Positions 1 to 12,780 are shown, numbered from the stretch's first letter. The stretch: DNA of 64,000 nt from Anabas testudineus (GCF_900324465.2 NC_046612.1:3303943-3367942); one strand, 5' to 3'. The notes: generated from the sequence alone by a model not told the origin. Made by a program: numbers and translations.

Positions 1-3000
1 TTCTCACACACATCCCCATCCATACACCCTCAGTAGGTGCACTGATAAAGGCATCTCTGGGATGCTACCATTTCCCATGTAAGTAAAGCGTCTTCTTACT
101 GATGCCAACAGTATTTAAGAGTGGAAAATTTGTGAGGAGGCGGGAAGCTTTTATTATTCTCTGCGGATTTCAGATTTTCTCCCCGAGTGATATCATGGAC
201 CATGAATATGAATTATGAAAAACAATGCCACGCTGTACAGGCCCCTTTGGGCATAGTGTAAAAAGTTAGAGATGGATATTCAGCTTGTCCTCTACCTAAC
301 TTCCTCTGCCTGTGCTGGCACTGTTCATCATGTACAGTAGCTGCAGTCTCACTGAGCATTTTATTGACTCTAGAAACACGATTGAGATCTGATCCACCTT
401 TATAAATATAGTCTATTGTACATTTTCTGTTGTCTTTTTATTAAAATGATTTAATGAATGCACCAGATGCTCCATTAAATTCACACACACAACAAACCTT
501 GATCTGATCATATTTTCTTATCAGTGAAATCTCCTTTAAAAGCCTTCCATGTCTCTTATAAGAATTAGGCTCTACCTTTAGCAGCAGGAGGTTTTTCATG
601 ACTCAGGGGAATATAACCGAACATGGTGACTGTCATCAGGTTCACGGATGAATAATCTGACTAGAATGGAAAAATATGTACATCAGTAAAGTGTCACAAT
701 GAGAACGACAATTAACAATTAACTAAGCTAATGAAAACTACTAAGAAGTATGAATTCATGAATAAGACATGAGGGCCATCCCTGCCTGATATATCTTGCT
801 AATAAAGAGACCACGCTATGACACTGCATCTTTAATTTGTTATAAATTAAAATCATACAAGTATTTGCTTCGGTGAGTGTGTCAGTTGGTAATTAGCATG
901 TGCTTTGCAGTCTGTTGTACCGGTTAGCACTGACTTCTGAGCAGCTGGACCGGTTGGGGTTGTGGATCTTGTTTCAGTGGGAATGAAGAGGACTTGGTTG
1001 TAGAAGATGATTGTGTATTCTCATCTGGTTGCTCATTTTACATCCTTCATTCCTGGTAAAAATAAAAATATGTATGTTTGATTTATCTCTTTGAAGTGGA
1101 GGAGCACGTCCAAACTGAGACTCTGTCATGAATTCCAATCTCTTTAAGGCAAAGACTTCATCATCTCTTATTAAGTAATAACTTTCTCTGTTTGTAAATG
1201 GACCGTTTATTGAATTGTTCAAAGATGTATCGTCTAATAATAACATCTCGATCATTTACAATTTATTGTTAAACTGTAAACACACAAATCGTAATTGAGT
1301 AACAAAACTACACCGCATCCACAACATTTCTTGAGCAGTACACTGAACCCTTCAGCCTGGTGTCCAATAACGTCCCCTGACTGAATATAAAAGATTATGA
1401 AATTTAATTGCACTGACGTGAGCTCTGTTGTGATTTCACCGTGATAAACGAACACAGTGTTACCTGAAGAGAAACACTCACCCCAATGGACCAGACTTCC
1501 CAGAAACCTAAAGCAATGATTCAGTGTTATATTTATTCATAAACTGGATTTACTGCGGGGATATTGTGTTCAAAACATCGATATAGTTGATAGATGTACA
1601 GATAACATGGTCTATTTTCCTAACTGAGCATGTGCACTACAACACATTAACAGGCAGATACTCAACGGTGATGTTACTGTGCTGATTTTACCTTAAACAC
1701 TTCTTCTTCTGCCTTTTACCTTGAAGCAAAACTGCAGAATGGTTGTACTATCACAGTAACATTATTTATAATATAATATGTATTTTTTATTGGAAATCAA
1801 GATTGCATGATCCCTATCATGTCCCTCTCATCCTCTGTCCTCTTGCTTTGGTTATCGTTTTACCCTTTTTTAGATCTGAACTGTGGAGTTATATTCCTGA
1901 GAACAACAAACCGAGGGGAGAGTTTTAAAATGTGTTATATATGTGCATGTTAGAGACACTCATCACCTAGAATTACTGTAACATGACTGAGGAGTTGTTG
2001 GAACGAACAGCCAAGCTCATTAACTTCACTGCAAATTTATTATGATCATTATGGGGCAGTATTTAGTGGCCTATAAAGGGAGGGTTCACTTGGTACAGTT
2101 TGTGCTCAACGTGGATGTAAATTAATCTTTGACAGTTATGCTTTGTAGTGTTTTGTTTGTGAAAATGTGTTCACTTGTTTTATTGCGTAAAACAAATTAA
2201 GACACTCAAACATTCACCAGCACCAGTCCTGTCTGACTGATTGTGGTTTGACCCCAGCTGGTGGAGAGCTGTGGTTTAGAAAGCAAAAATAATACGTTTT
2301 CACAGCCTAAAGCTATGAATTCATTAACTTAAACCAGCACAATCATGTGATTTCATATACAGCATCTATTGATCAAATGTGCCCTCTCTTTGGTCACATA
2401 CATTTATATATACATTAACAACAACAAATGATACTAACACCACCAAGCCTGATGTACTTCTTCGTATTCCTCTGTGCTGTGTTTCTACTGTTCACCTCAG
2501 TGGCCCACACGGTTCCACTGCTTTACTTATTGTTAGTATTTTGTTGGTTTATTTTAATAAGTACGTTTTACCACTGTGTTACTGCTTTAAATACTCACTG
2601 ACAGACTTTTGGACAACGTTCTCTGCTACACTTCCTTTCAACACTTTTCAGAACAAGGACCGAAAATGGACACAAACATTTAGACCGTGCAGTAAAATCC
2701 ACCGCCATGTCCTGCATGTATCTAACCCTTCTACCCTACGGTTGTCCTCTCCTCTCCTCTCCTCTCCTCTCCTCTCCTCTATCATTTGTGTTTTCTCTCT
2801 CCAGTTCACTTTGTTTTCCCCCTCGGTTCTCGCCACTACATTTCTGCCAGAGGAATTTGGCATGTCTGCTAATTTCTGATTCGGCCTGGAACAGCAGAAT
2901 ATCAAAAACTGTTGTTGCCAGGATGTCTGCACCACAGGGAAGCCACCTCACACAGAGATAAACTGGTGCTATGATTTTTGAGAGACTGAAAAAGACTCTT

Positions 3001-4200
3001 CTTCTCTTCTGACATGTGGGGTGGGGGCACCATTAAAGGTATTCTCTTATCGCTCTGTCCCTGTGACAGATAAGAAAACACTCTTAGCGACACACTGCAT
3101 GCTGACCAGTGGTGCTTCAAGGCTATGAGATGTTATTCAGACACACAAACATACACACTTACAAGAAATAAACATACACACATGCAAAGAGCAAATCAGC
3201 TGTAATATCACACATCCCTGTGATCTCGGGTCAGACGGTAAATAAAAATCACAAATGCTGCACTGTCACACAACAACAAACAGATGACACATGAAAGACT
3301 TAACAAGTATCTAAAATGAATCTTGCTCTCTGTTTTAGATCAGTATCAGTCACTGTTGAAGTGATCGTGAAGCAAGGATGGATGGTGGGGGGGTGAAATT
3401 AGAGATTGGATATGAGATAAGAGGAGATGATAATGAGAAACAAGAAAAAAGAAAAAAATGACACAGATCAGTGAAAGTGTTTGGGTTAATAAATGTAATT
3501 TGCATTTAGATGATGGATTATAACATGTGGTCATCCCTGATGTGAATTTGCTTATTGTGATTACATATAGTTGTATTTTGGGGCGGACTTCAAAGAACTT
3601 CTTTGAGCAGAACTGAGATGGGACAACAGGCGTAGCATTAAAGACTTCATGATAACTGAAAGAAGAATACATTTGAATACATTGGGGGGGACAAGGCCCC
3701 TTTAAGAAATCTGTTTTGTGTTTGGATGTGAAGACAAGATGATAATACAAAGAAGCAACCGGTGTTTGTGTGTATTATTTCTAATACTGTTTCTGTAAAT
3801 CATGATTAATATTTAGAATGTACAGCATAAACCTTATTTGTCCAAATGAAATGAATACGTTATTTTAATCCTGACATCGTGCCACTACACCACCTGTCAT
3901 TTTTACCTGTGTGACATCATCATTTTTAGTGTGACTGTTGGCACATGAACGTGTTAAAATATAAGCTGCTATAGGTATAACAGAAAATATGTTTGTGCAG
4001 TTACATCTTTATTTTTATTCAAAATCATATTTGAGCACTGTGCAACTTGATGTATGTTGGTTTTATTTCTCACCTGAAGCAAATAAAACAATCTGAGAAT
4101 TATTTTCTCGTTTCCTGTGTAGACGTGTTCCACCTCCTCTACAGTGATTTAACATTTTAAGGTTGAAAATCTTATTATGTCTTTTTATTATTTTACAACT
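1..4200. other. gene-poor left flank, no confident gene
   Basis: No gene could be assigned here. The DNA is AT-rich with a short CCTCT-type microsatellite at 2745-2780. On the minus strand there are isolated open segments bounded by plausible splice signals, near 1482-1507, 1314-1380 and 590-655. They do not join into a protein I recognise, and the sequence between them has stops in all frames I tried. The longer open frames at 2379-2961 are driven by the CCTCT repeat and look spurious. This could be the 3' part of a gene whose body lies to the left, or simply intergenic DNA. Confidence 0.4.
2745..2780. repeat. (CCTCT)n microsatellite
   Basis: About seven tandem CCTCT units. The unit length of five leaves reading frames open across it and explains the overlapping open frames on both strands here. 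Confidence 0.9.
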
Positions 4201-4446
4201 TTAATTATTAGATCTTGGGTCTCGCGCGCTTCCCAAACCGCCCACGAGGCGTCGCCGTCGCTCTCCACGCGCACAAGTACGTACGGAGAGCCGCGGCGTC
4301 ACGTGACCCAGCTGTCAGGGGGCAGCATGGCGGACATGCATGTGCAGCCTCCAAACAAACCGCGTCGCTTGTCCAGCTAACCCCGCCGCGACAAACATCG
4401 ACACTACGCGTAAAGCTGGGCCGGCGGTGCCCGAACACACAGCAGA
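4200..4446 (+). promoter_or_regulatory. styx CpG-rich promoter and 5' leader
   Basis: This is the first strongly GC/CpG-rich stretch in the window and lies directly before the styx start codon. It contains a palindromic CACGTG E-box near 4300 and an ATGGCGG string near 4327 that resembles a YY1 site. The ATG in that string opens a 17-codon upstream reading frame that stops at 4378-4380, before the styx start at 4447. The exact transcription start is not visible. Confidence 0.6.
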
Positions 4447-7400
4447 ATGGACGGGGAGAACAAATTTCAGTTTCCGTCTCTGCCCGCGACCAAGGAGGAT
4501 CTCCTGGTGAGTGCACAGCAGCCTCCGTTAGCTAACTAGCTAGCTAACTAGCCAACTTACTAGCTGGCTAACTAGCCTCCACTCCAGCCTCATTGTCTGA
4601 CAGATGTAATTTGCTCGCAGAAGGAACATATGAAATTAGTGACTCTACTAAACATCTCTGTGCTTTTCATTGTGTGTGTCGATATTTCCCGACGCTGCTG
4701 TTCGCTAAGCAGACAGTGTGTAGCCTAGCCTAGCCTAGCCTAGCCTAGCAGCATTAGCCACGTATGTAAACGTACACAAAGTGAACTGGTTCCACTTCTC
4801 CCTCTGTCTTAAGGCTTGAATATTTCCAGCAGCTGTCACATCAACACAGCAACTTAACAAGTCCCGCAGCTTCTAACATTCCGCTTAAATCCCCTTTTTA
4901 CAGGACTGGGCTTATCCAATGAGACGAGAAATGCAGGTATGTAAATGCACTATTGTCGGTGGTGGGAAGGTTAATGTTGCTGTTCAAGTAAGTTAGTGAG
5001 ATTATACAGTAAATCCGTAGATTCACGGGGTTAGTTCCTTTTAAACTTGAAGCAGAACCTGTCTTAATACAGGCAGGAATATCTTGATTGTCTGTTACCA
5101 GTAATCAGTTGTAGGCAGGCTAGGTAAGAATTATTTATTTTTAAATTATTGTAAATATTACAAGAAGAGTTTTGATTGTTCTCTGATTAAAGAATGCAAA
5201 CATCAGTAGTTTTACAGAAGAAAGTCAGATTGAGAATACAGTAGATGCTAAAAGTAACCAAATAAATAGTTCCACTTGAGAAACTGTCTTAAATTATGTG
5301 TCGGTGTTCAAGTTCATCTACAGTAATAAGGTGGATGACAGTTACACAGGAGCTGTGGTGTTAACAGGGACGAAGAGCAGGAGATAAAGTGCAAGGTTAA
5401 GATGTTCATAGTAAAGTGCATTTAGCATTTACATTTAGTCATTTGGCATTATCCAGAGCGATATACACGGTACAAGGGTAATGGGATTCAAACGCCAGTG
5501 TTTTGCAGGGTGGGTGGTGATCTTACCACTATCCAGCTACGTTTAACAGACGTGTGCTGCCATTCTACAGTGAGGGGATTAGAGCAGCTTCAGCTTTTTG
5601 AAAGATGGTGTTTGTGTGTATGTGTTCTCTACCTTCTACCAGGAAGTAGGTTGTCAGACATGTGGTGTCCAGGTTGTCTTGGGCTCGTAATGAAGTTGCC
5701 TCTTTGTCAGACAGCTCGTGTAAACGTTGTCCAGTGGAGGTAGCTGTCTCACAATCAGTATTTGTGCTGCATTAATGACCCTTTGCAGGCTCTGGCTCTA
5801 TGCTGTACAGCTTATGTGACTGATAGTTGATGCACAGTTTTCACTTTTGTGATGTGAAGCCCCAAGACCTGCAAGCTGTCTACTCTTTCAAATTTATCTA
5901 AATTTATGTATAGAATTCACTTATTAGGAGAGTGTGTTTAACATTGGAGGATTTGATGTTTGAGCCATAACATGAACTGACTTTTATATTAAATATTTTG
6001 AATAGCTTTCTATGAGAACTCAGAGAAACAGATTTCCTGGTGGTAGACAGATGAAAATGAGCCACTAACATTTCTCAGTAAATAATTACCTTACCTTCTT
6101 TTAAACAATGGTTACTGCCTTTTTTTTTTCGCTGATGATGATCCTGATGCTCTTTATTTTCAGGAGATATTACCGGCACTGTTTTTAGGTCCCTACTCTG
6201 CTGCAATGAAAAGCAAAGTAAGTTTTTACTGTGACATGGGGAAACTAATGGGTTGTCAGTTCGTATGCCTCACATTACTTCTTATCTTTCCCTTTGTCCA
6301 GCTGCCAATTCTTGAAAGTCAGGGCATAACACATATTGTGTGTGTCCGCCAGGACATTGAAGCCAATTTTATCAAACCTAATTTCCCTCATACATTTAGG
6401 TAAGTAAGAACTTCTTCTAATTAATACTCTTACATATTTGTTGTGAAATCCGGAAAATTAGTTTAATGGATCGAGTGCCTTCTTCCAATCTTGTTGTATC
6501 CTTGCAGATACCTTGTATTAGATATTGCTGACAATCCAGTGGAAAATATCATACGATTTTTCCCTAAGGTGAGTAACTAAGTGACCTTTTTAGTCCCTTC
6601 TTGACAAACTTTTCATTAAATGAAATGATACACTTGGCACTTTGGCTGTGCTTGATGTACCGTATTATATATATATAATTTTCCTCCTAACAGACTAAAG
6701 AATTTATTGATAGCTGCTTAGCAACCGGAGGTAAGGATGCATGCAGTCTCTAGTTTTAATACTAAAAATATCAAGTAGAAAAATTGTATTCTAACATTTG
6801 TCTTGGCCTTCTAGGAAAGGTTCTGGTTCATGGTAATGCAGGGATATCAAGAAGGTGAGCTTTGTTTTTCAACACAGCGTTGGTACATTGTCATCTTCTT
6901 TTTGTTGTATTATAATAAAATATCACTTCATTCATTGAATCCAACTATGTTCTGTATACACATGACACATGACTGCTGAAGTTTTCAATGTTGTATTTAT
7001 AATTAATTTGGCTGCATTATAAGATCTTTGAAGCAGAAGCCAAACTACAACCTTGCATATAAGACTTATTTCTTTTTTCAGTGCTGCCCTAGTGATTGCA
7101 TACCTTATGGAAACATTTGGGATGAAATACAGGTAGGTTTTGGTTGCATCTCCCATTAAATAATGTCTTTCTATTTTACCTCGTCAGAAAACTAGTCTAA
7201 TACAGTTGTTTAATGAATTGATAAAGATTGTTTTATTTTGTACCACATGTCACATACTGTATCCTGAATTGTTATTAAATCGCCTTCTCTCTTCACCCCT
7301 TTCCCAATATAAAATCTCACTAGATGACAATTCTATCACTTTTGTACTAGCAGGAAGTTCCCATTGCATCAAACCTTGGTTCCTTTTTTACTCTCTAGGC

Positions 7401-8752
7401 TGTATTAGGAAGCGAAGGGACTGTGCACGGGGCATGTAGTATGTGAAAACACCCCATACTTAACACCCAGTGAGAAAGAGCCAAAAGATGTAAAATAGAA
7501 TTCATGGTGCTCAAACCTCATGTTGAACGTGCTCTATCTCTCTGGTCCTCATGTTGAACGTGCTCTCTTTAATCCACTCCTCACTATCACAGCTGTCTTT
7601 TACCTCAGCCTGCACTGAGACTGTGGGAATATATTTCATTGGAGATTCAAATTTAGTTTGTGCATCTCTACTAGAGTATTTGACAACCCTGTGCATCATG
7701 TCCCACATAAATCCAGAGCATTAATATTGTGCACTGATGTATAAGTTAATACAGATACGTAAATTCTAAAACTGACGTGATGTAGGCCTGAGTCGATGAC
7801 GTACACTATTTATAGTGATGTGTCTTTGCAGAGCCTGTAGATTAACTCTGTTTACACTAGGGAAGCCTTCAGCCACGTCCAGGAGAGGAGGTTCTGCATC
7901 AACCCTAATGTGGGATTCGTGCATCAGCTACAGGTAAAGCTCAGCTTCAGACAAAGGGCTTTGAGTTCATATTCATCAACGTGATTTAATCAGTGAAGTG
8001 AACATGTGAAAGAAATTCTTGTTAGTGTAAATGAATGAACTACTACTACATTTAGGTTGTTATTTTACAGTGTGTAGTCTCGTTCAGTGACATCATACAA
8101 AAATGATTAATAATCTGGTATGAGCCTGGACGGAGTTTCCACATTTAGGATTTTTGCCACTGCAGTGTTTCTAACTACTGATTTGTTATTGCTGGATTAA
8201 CGAGTGTTTGTCTCCCAGGAGTATGAAGCGATCTACCTAGCCAAATTGACCATTAAAATGATGTCACCCATGCAGTTGGGCAGGTCCTACTCCTTGCAAG
8301 GTGGAATGCCAGGTTCGTTCACATTACCCAGTCCCGCACAGTCACACTTGGCTCCTCAGCTTAAGTAGCATTAGTTGCTTTTTTGAAACTTGTTGAGTCA
8401 ACATTGTAGCATGACTGACAGTTTACATATTTGTACAAAGCCAAACTATGGTTTCTGCTTAATAAATAGTAAAATGGACGTCTCCCTTAAAGATGTATTT
8501 CTTGTTCCTTCTTTTAAATCCAGGAGGTTTTGCATTTAGTTAACTGTCAATTCACATGTTCTATGATTGGAAACATTTTGAAATCAACATCCGGGGTCAT
8601 GAAGGGGGAACTTAGTTGTGTTACTGTGTGCATGTTAAGTTCAGTTGCTCTTTGTTCATCTCCACATCTCTTCAACAGGAAGTCGCAAGCGCAGCCTGGA
8701 GGAAGATGAAGACTTTGGAGTGATGCAGGTCACAGCAGCACAGATGAGCTGA
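4447..8752 (+). CDS. styx: STYX, catalytically dead dual-specificity phosphatase (11 exons)
   Basis: Serine/threonine/tyrosine-interacting protein, a pseudophosphatase that binds phosphoproteins without hydrolysing them; in mammals it is linked to ERK localisation and to the F-box protein FBXW7. Coding exons: 4447-4506, 4904-4936, 6164-6217, 6302-6399, 6508-6568, 6694-6730, 6815-6854, 7082-7132, 7861-7933, 8219-8312, 8679-8752. They give 224 residues against 223 in human. The signature loop reads HGNAGISRS at residues 120-128: the catalytic Cys of HCxxGxxR is Gly, the family hallmark, while the Arg is kept. Other recognisable blocks are YPMRREMQ, NIEANFIKPNF-like and FGMKYREAF. The start is chosen by homology (MDGENKFQFPSLP). 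Intron 3 (6218-6301) is 84 nt and open in frame. The gene is convergent with gnpnat1. A polyA signal lies at 9226. Confidence 0.96.
4721..4749. repeat. (TAGCC)n pentanucleotide repeat in styx intron 1
   Basis: Nearly six TAGCC units. They are preceded at 4525-4580 by loosely repeated GCTAGC/TAACTAGC words. The same low-complexity vocabulary recurs near other promoters in this window (24010-24320, 35060-35140). Confidence 0.85.
5425..5505 (-). mobile_element. L2-type LINE 3' tail fragment
   Basis: Read on the minus strand, this matches the tail of the L2 element at 62740-62775: a GGATAA-type word, then GCCAAATGACTAAATGTAAA. Only the terminal piece is present, as usual for 5'-truncated LINEs or SINEs that borrow the same tail. 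It lies in styx intron 2. Confidence 0.6.
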
Positions 8753-9225
8753 TGAGCTTTGCTGATATTTAGCCGTGTGGCATAGTGCACTCATTTTTTT
8801 ACCTTTTTAATGGAATTCAAATGTAAATATTTCTCCTTTTTCCTAAGGAGAAGGGGATGAGGGTGGGAGGGGGACGACTCATGTCAGAAATGGAGTTCCG
8901 ACAGGTAAAGGGCAAATTTAATAACTAACTCTTTTTTTCTTGAGCTGTATGCACTGATGGGAGATTTTTTTGCAGTTTTATAGTATTTAAAGCATTTTGC
9001 ATTTGCAGCGGGACAGTATTGCAATAATGCACTTTCGATACTTGAATTTGCGTAGACGACCAGAAGGGGGCAGTTGACAGAAAATAATTAGTCAGTATGT
9101 CGCCCAGTGGAGGACACAGGAAGAGAATAACTAATGCCTTTTATTTTGGGAATCATAGGATGATGGACTAATACCATGCTTCATGTGGGATAGAAAGAAG
9201 TGGGAAAAATAACAACTCGCTGCTT

Positions 9226-9231
9226 AATAAA
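9226..9231 (+). terminator. styx polyadenylation signal AATAAA
   Basis: A canonical AATAAA about 475 nt after the styx stop. It faces the gnpnat1 signal at 9353-9358 across roughly 120 bp, so the two genes end tail-to-tail with little spacer. Confidence 0.65.
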
Positions 9232-9352
9232 AACAAGTCTTGAGTCTTGTTCGTGTGTGTTTTTGTGAGGTCCAGGATGTGCCCCCACCTCATGGTTAAG
9301 ATAATAGACAGATGGACATAGAGGCAGTCAGGTGTGAAGATCATAGAATATT

Positions 9353-9358
9353 TTTATT
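9353..9358 (-). terminator. gnpnat1 polyadenylation signal (AATAAA on the minus strand)
   Basis: TTTATT on the plus strand, about 830 nt beyond the gnpnat1 stop. It is the last good signal before the styx 3' end. Confidence 0.55.
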
Positions 9359-10189
9359 TGACTATTAGATATTTGGAAATAAATTACTTTAAATATGTTC
9401 CCCTGTTCTCCATGATAACAGCATAATTATAAAACTACAAAAGCTTAAATAAGAGGTAATTTACAAATACAATTTGTTGCGAACATCAACCAAACCAGTT
9501 TAACAGCCTTCTACAAATTCTAACAGTCAACTTTGACGCTTCATGTCTTGTAGTATTGAAACGTTCATTATGATTACCCAGCACAACTACTGTCCGTTAA
9601 AGAAGAGCCTTTAAGATAGAAAGCGCTTTGTACCGAAAGGACAGATTATAAAAAAGAATCCAAAGTAAAACCCAAAGTAATCACGTTCAAAGAAACACAG
9701 CTGCTTTTGTTTGGTAACTTGCCCTTTAAGATCACTAACGGATCGGATGAATAGTGAATCCTTCATGCATACTGTTGTGAAGCTGTCAGCTGTAGAGGAT
9801 TATGTGTGGAAATATTTTAATTCGCAAACTTGATTTCCCAAGCAACTGTATTTATTTACAGTTGCACTGTAGCCACATATAAAACTTGTATTTTCTTTCT
9901 TTCTCATTAGCAGTTGAACAAACATATTACATTTACAGCAACTGACATTCTGGTGTTCAGATGGTGCAGCGAGACGACCACAGTTCCAATCTGGTGAGGC
10001 AGCCATAGTTACCTACAGGGTGGAGGTTTGATGTTAAACTTCAATTCAGGATGAGTGTTCAGATCTGACTGGGCTGTGTCACAAGTTCATTCTCCAGCTC
10101 TGTTCTTAAGACACTGTCAGTGTGTTTGTGTGAGGATGACGATAAGGTCCGTGGCCCCAAAAAGGACATTTAGGAAGCTGCTGTTGTCC

Positions 10190-11355
10190 TCAGTCGAAGA
10201 ACCGACACTGCATGTAGGTCTCATCTGAAGCGGCGTAGCCAAACTTTTCATAGAAAGCCACATTCTTCGGTGCACATTCCAGTGTGATTTTATAACAATT
10301 CAGTTTTTTGCTGAGAAGAGTAAGAGTTGAAACTAACCTACAACGACAAGAAGAATCACATCAGCATTACATTTAAAAAAAAAAGACTCTTGCATGAATA
10401 ATTTCTGTGTTGGAGATGTTGGGAGTAGAAATTATTAAAAACAAACTGAAGCTAAATGTCTTCTTACAGTTTGCCCAGTTGCTTCCCTCTGCACACGTCA
10501 CTGACCACGACCTCCTCCACCCGTCCTCTCTACACACAGAACAGAACTCCCATCAATAAAACAGAATAAATGTGAAAATAAAAAATAAGTAAAATGTGTA
10601 AATGTACATTTTAAACTATTAATGATTAATGAGTCTTCTAATAGCCTCTTAATGAGTGAGTTAATGAGTAACTTCCTTATCTGACTGGTTTTCAAGGTCT
10701 TATTATCTATATTATTAAATCCACACAAACAGCCTGCTGGGATGTAACGTACCTTAGCACAGGAGTGGATGAATTTGTGTTCGGTGATCAGTGTTGCCGT
10801 AGCAACGATCTGTCCCAGGTTTGTATCCTCCACCACAATGACGTAGTAGTCTCCTGTGTTCTTCATGTGTTCAAACTTTTCTAAAAGTAAAATTATTAAA
10901 TACATGTTTTAGCTCTACTGATTTCATAATAACAGTTTATACCTAAAGTTAAATATAACGAACAAAATAACCACAGTGATAGAAACTCAAAGAAGCCTTT
11001 TGTTAAACTTAACTTACTCGTGAACTGCTCTGGTGTGACGTCACCTGTCTTGGTGAGTTGTGATAAAACCTTGAAGAATCCTGAAACACAAGAACAGCAG
11101 ATGAACTCCATCTGTTTCAAGTTTTATGGTACACCATGGAACAAACCACACATTTTCCACATAAAGTACTGTTGTTCATCCAGAGGCAGGCGTTGGCTCA
11201 CCTCTGTTGAAGTCCGCCGTACGGAGCGGCCTGAGCACCAGGCCTTCCCCTGGGCATGACGGCGAGATGGGAGGAGAGAAAGAGACAGTGTTGCTGCTCC
11301 AGTCTAGGTCCCGAAGCAGAGAGGGCTCAAAAAGTGGAGTCTCGTCCAGCAGCAT
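10190..11355 (-). CDS. gnpnat1: Glucosamine-6-phosphate N-acetyltransferase (5 coding exons)
   Basis: Transfers acetyl from acetyl-CoA to glucosamine-6-phosphate, giving GlcNAc-6-P, a step in UDP-GlcNAc synthesis; GNAT-fold enzyme. Coding exons in transcript order: 11202-11355, 11018-11080, 10753-10880, 10468-10529, 10190-10337. They total 184 residues, the same as human. Recognisable stretches are [11 protein letters not shown] near the N-terminus, [11 protein letters not shown]-type strand (here [11 protein letters not shown]), [10 protein letters not shown], then RGRVEEVVV with the acetyl-CoA loop [10 protein letters not shown]. The C-terminus has [10 protein letters not shown]. The start is the Met of MLLDETP, just after an acceptor at about 11366. 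An upstream in-frame Met at 11394 lies in the intron and is rejected. A noncoding first exon probably ends at 13442 (good GT donor), near the CpG promoter. Confidence 0.95.
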
Positions 11356-11689
11356 TCCACAATCTCTACGTAGGAAACACAAACACAAGTCCACAGACTC
11401 CCATTAATACACAATACTAAAAGTATGACACACTGAACAGAGATGCTTCTTTAGAACCCATCTGATCCAAGATACTGAAGCAAAACAATGAGTTACCATG
11501 ATACTACTACATATACATACTTTCAGTTTCGACTGGAAAAATCTTTGCTCTAAGTCACAGAGAACTTTGACCTGACAAATGCAGATTTACATGGTAAAAA
11601 GCTGTCATTACTTAACTGCCTTGCTTCACTCGTTGGCAAACCAGTTTGTATACGCAAGACCACACCCTCAGTTTACAAAGGCAGTACTC

Positions 11690-12780
11690 AATCTCTTACT
11701 TAGTACACTTAAAAGTACAAGTACCACTGCAAGGTACTAGTCCATGCTCAAAAATGTACTTGGAGCTGAGTTTATCCACTTTATGTTCTGACAGCTGAAG
11801 AATTCATATTAATACATCATCTTTTATTAATTGATTTTGTATTAGGAATCTCAATCTGTAGTTACTAAGTTACTAAAGCTGTCAGGTATAGTGGGAAAAC
11901 AAAAGTTAACATACACCTTTATGACCATGAGTAAGTGTTTTAACGCAGGCTCAAAATTAAACATTCAGGGCCAAATCTACACATGCACCCACTTACATTA
12001 CTAATTCTATGATGCTGAAAGTTTCAAAATCTTAATTCTGTTGTCCAAGCCTCATGATTGACTACAGCTGGTTGCGGTTCTATGCCAACATAAAGAGGGT
12101 TTGTTTCACTGCACTCACTGGACTCAATGGACCAACGCACAGCACAGTGGAAAAGTCCAAGGACCTCAGTGCAAATCTGAGAAAGAGGATGGTGGATTTA
12201 CACAAGTCAGTAATATCCCTCAGAGCAATTCCTAATCAACTGCAGATTATCAGCTCAAACAACTGTATCGAAATGAAAGTTACAGAGGTGTAGCCACTTT
12301 CCAAGGTCTGAAAGAAGACCTAAACTGTGTCACTCTGCTGAGAGGACTCCGGAATCACAAAGACACCAGCCTGCTCCAAAATAGACACATTCAAGCTTCA
12401 AGCAAAGTTTGCAGATGATCACATGGAGAAAGAAAAAGCTTTTGGAGGAGCCTATACTTTATGGTCAGAAGAAACAAAGATCAGCATAACCTCAAGTCAT
12501 CAGCTAGATGGCAGAAATTTGGACCGAATTGTGTTTTTAGAAATCTGCAGCTTGCTGATGGCTACCATGGTCATTGAAACACATCAAGGATGTGACACTT
12601 CTCCTGTGACTGTAACCCAAAAAGCGATGATGACACCGCACTGCGGTGGTGTGAATCACTAATGGGTTTTTAATATCATTCAGACAATGTCAAGTTACAC
12701 TGGTTAGACAACCAGTTAAATAACCAGCCTTATCCTTTAAGTACATTATTAGTAAATGTACTTGTTTCCACCACTGCACA
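11690..12780. repeat. AGTACAAGTA-type interspersed repeat split by a transposon
   Basis: The stretch at 11690-11780 contains words such as AAAAGTACAAGTACCACT. The stretch at 12735-12780 has AGTAAATGTACTTG followed by TTTCCACCACTG, which I recognise as the two ends of a repeat common in teleosts. Related words occur at 35690-36070 and 42635-42735. The Tc1-like remnant at 11880-12720 sits between the two ends here, so this looks like a nested insertion. The family name is not certain. Confidence 0.45.
11880..12720 (+). mobile_element. degraded Tc1/mariner-like DNA transposon
   Basis: Translation of pieces gives a DD34E-type transposase remnant. 12054-12293 encodes a helix-turn-helix-like part with KRMVDLHKSV. 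12423-12662 encodes a block containing TLWSEETKI, the region around the second catalytic Asp (normally LWSDETK). Here Asp is replaced by Glu. Frames are broken and no complete transposase survives. The left end begins with a GTGGGAAAACAAAAG-like terminus. The element lies in the gnpnat1 5' intron and is an old fossil. Confidence 0.65.

Noticed and set aside
2379-2961. Open frames of 166 and 84 codons on the plus strand and 95 and 71 on the minus strand
   Set aside because: They overlap each other on both strands, are built around the CCTCT repeat and show no domain or codon pattern.
3346-3750. 134-codon minus-strand open frame
   Set aside because: Low-complexity composition (Ser, His, Phe runs), no recognisable motif, no splice partners.
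4208-4535. Open frames of about 100 codons on both strands over the styx leader
   Set aside because: GC-rich promoter DNA lacks stops by chance; the plus frame conflicts with the styx frame supported by homology.
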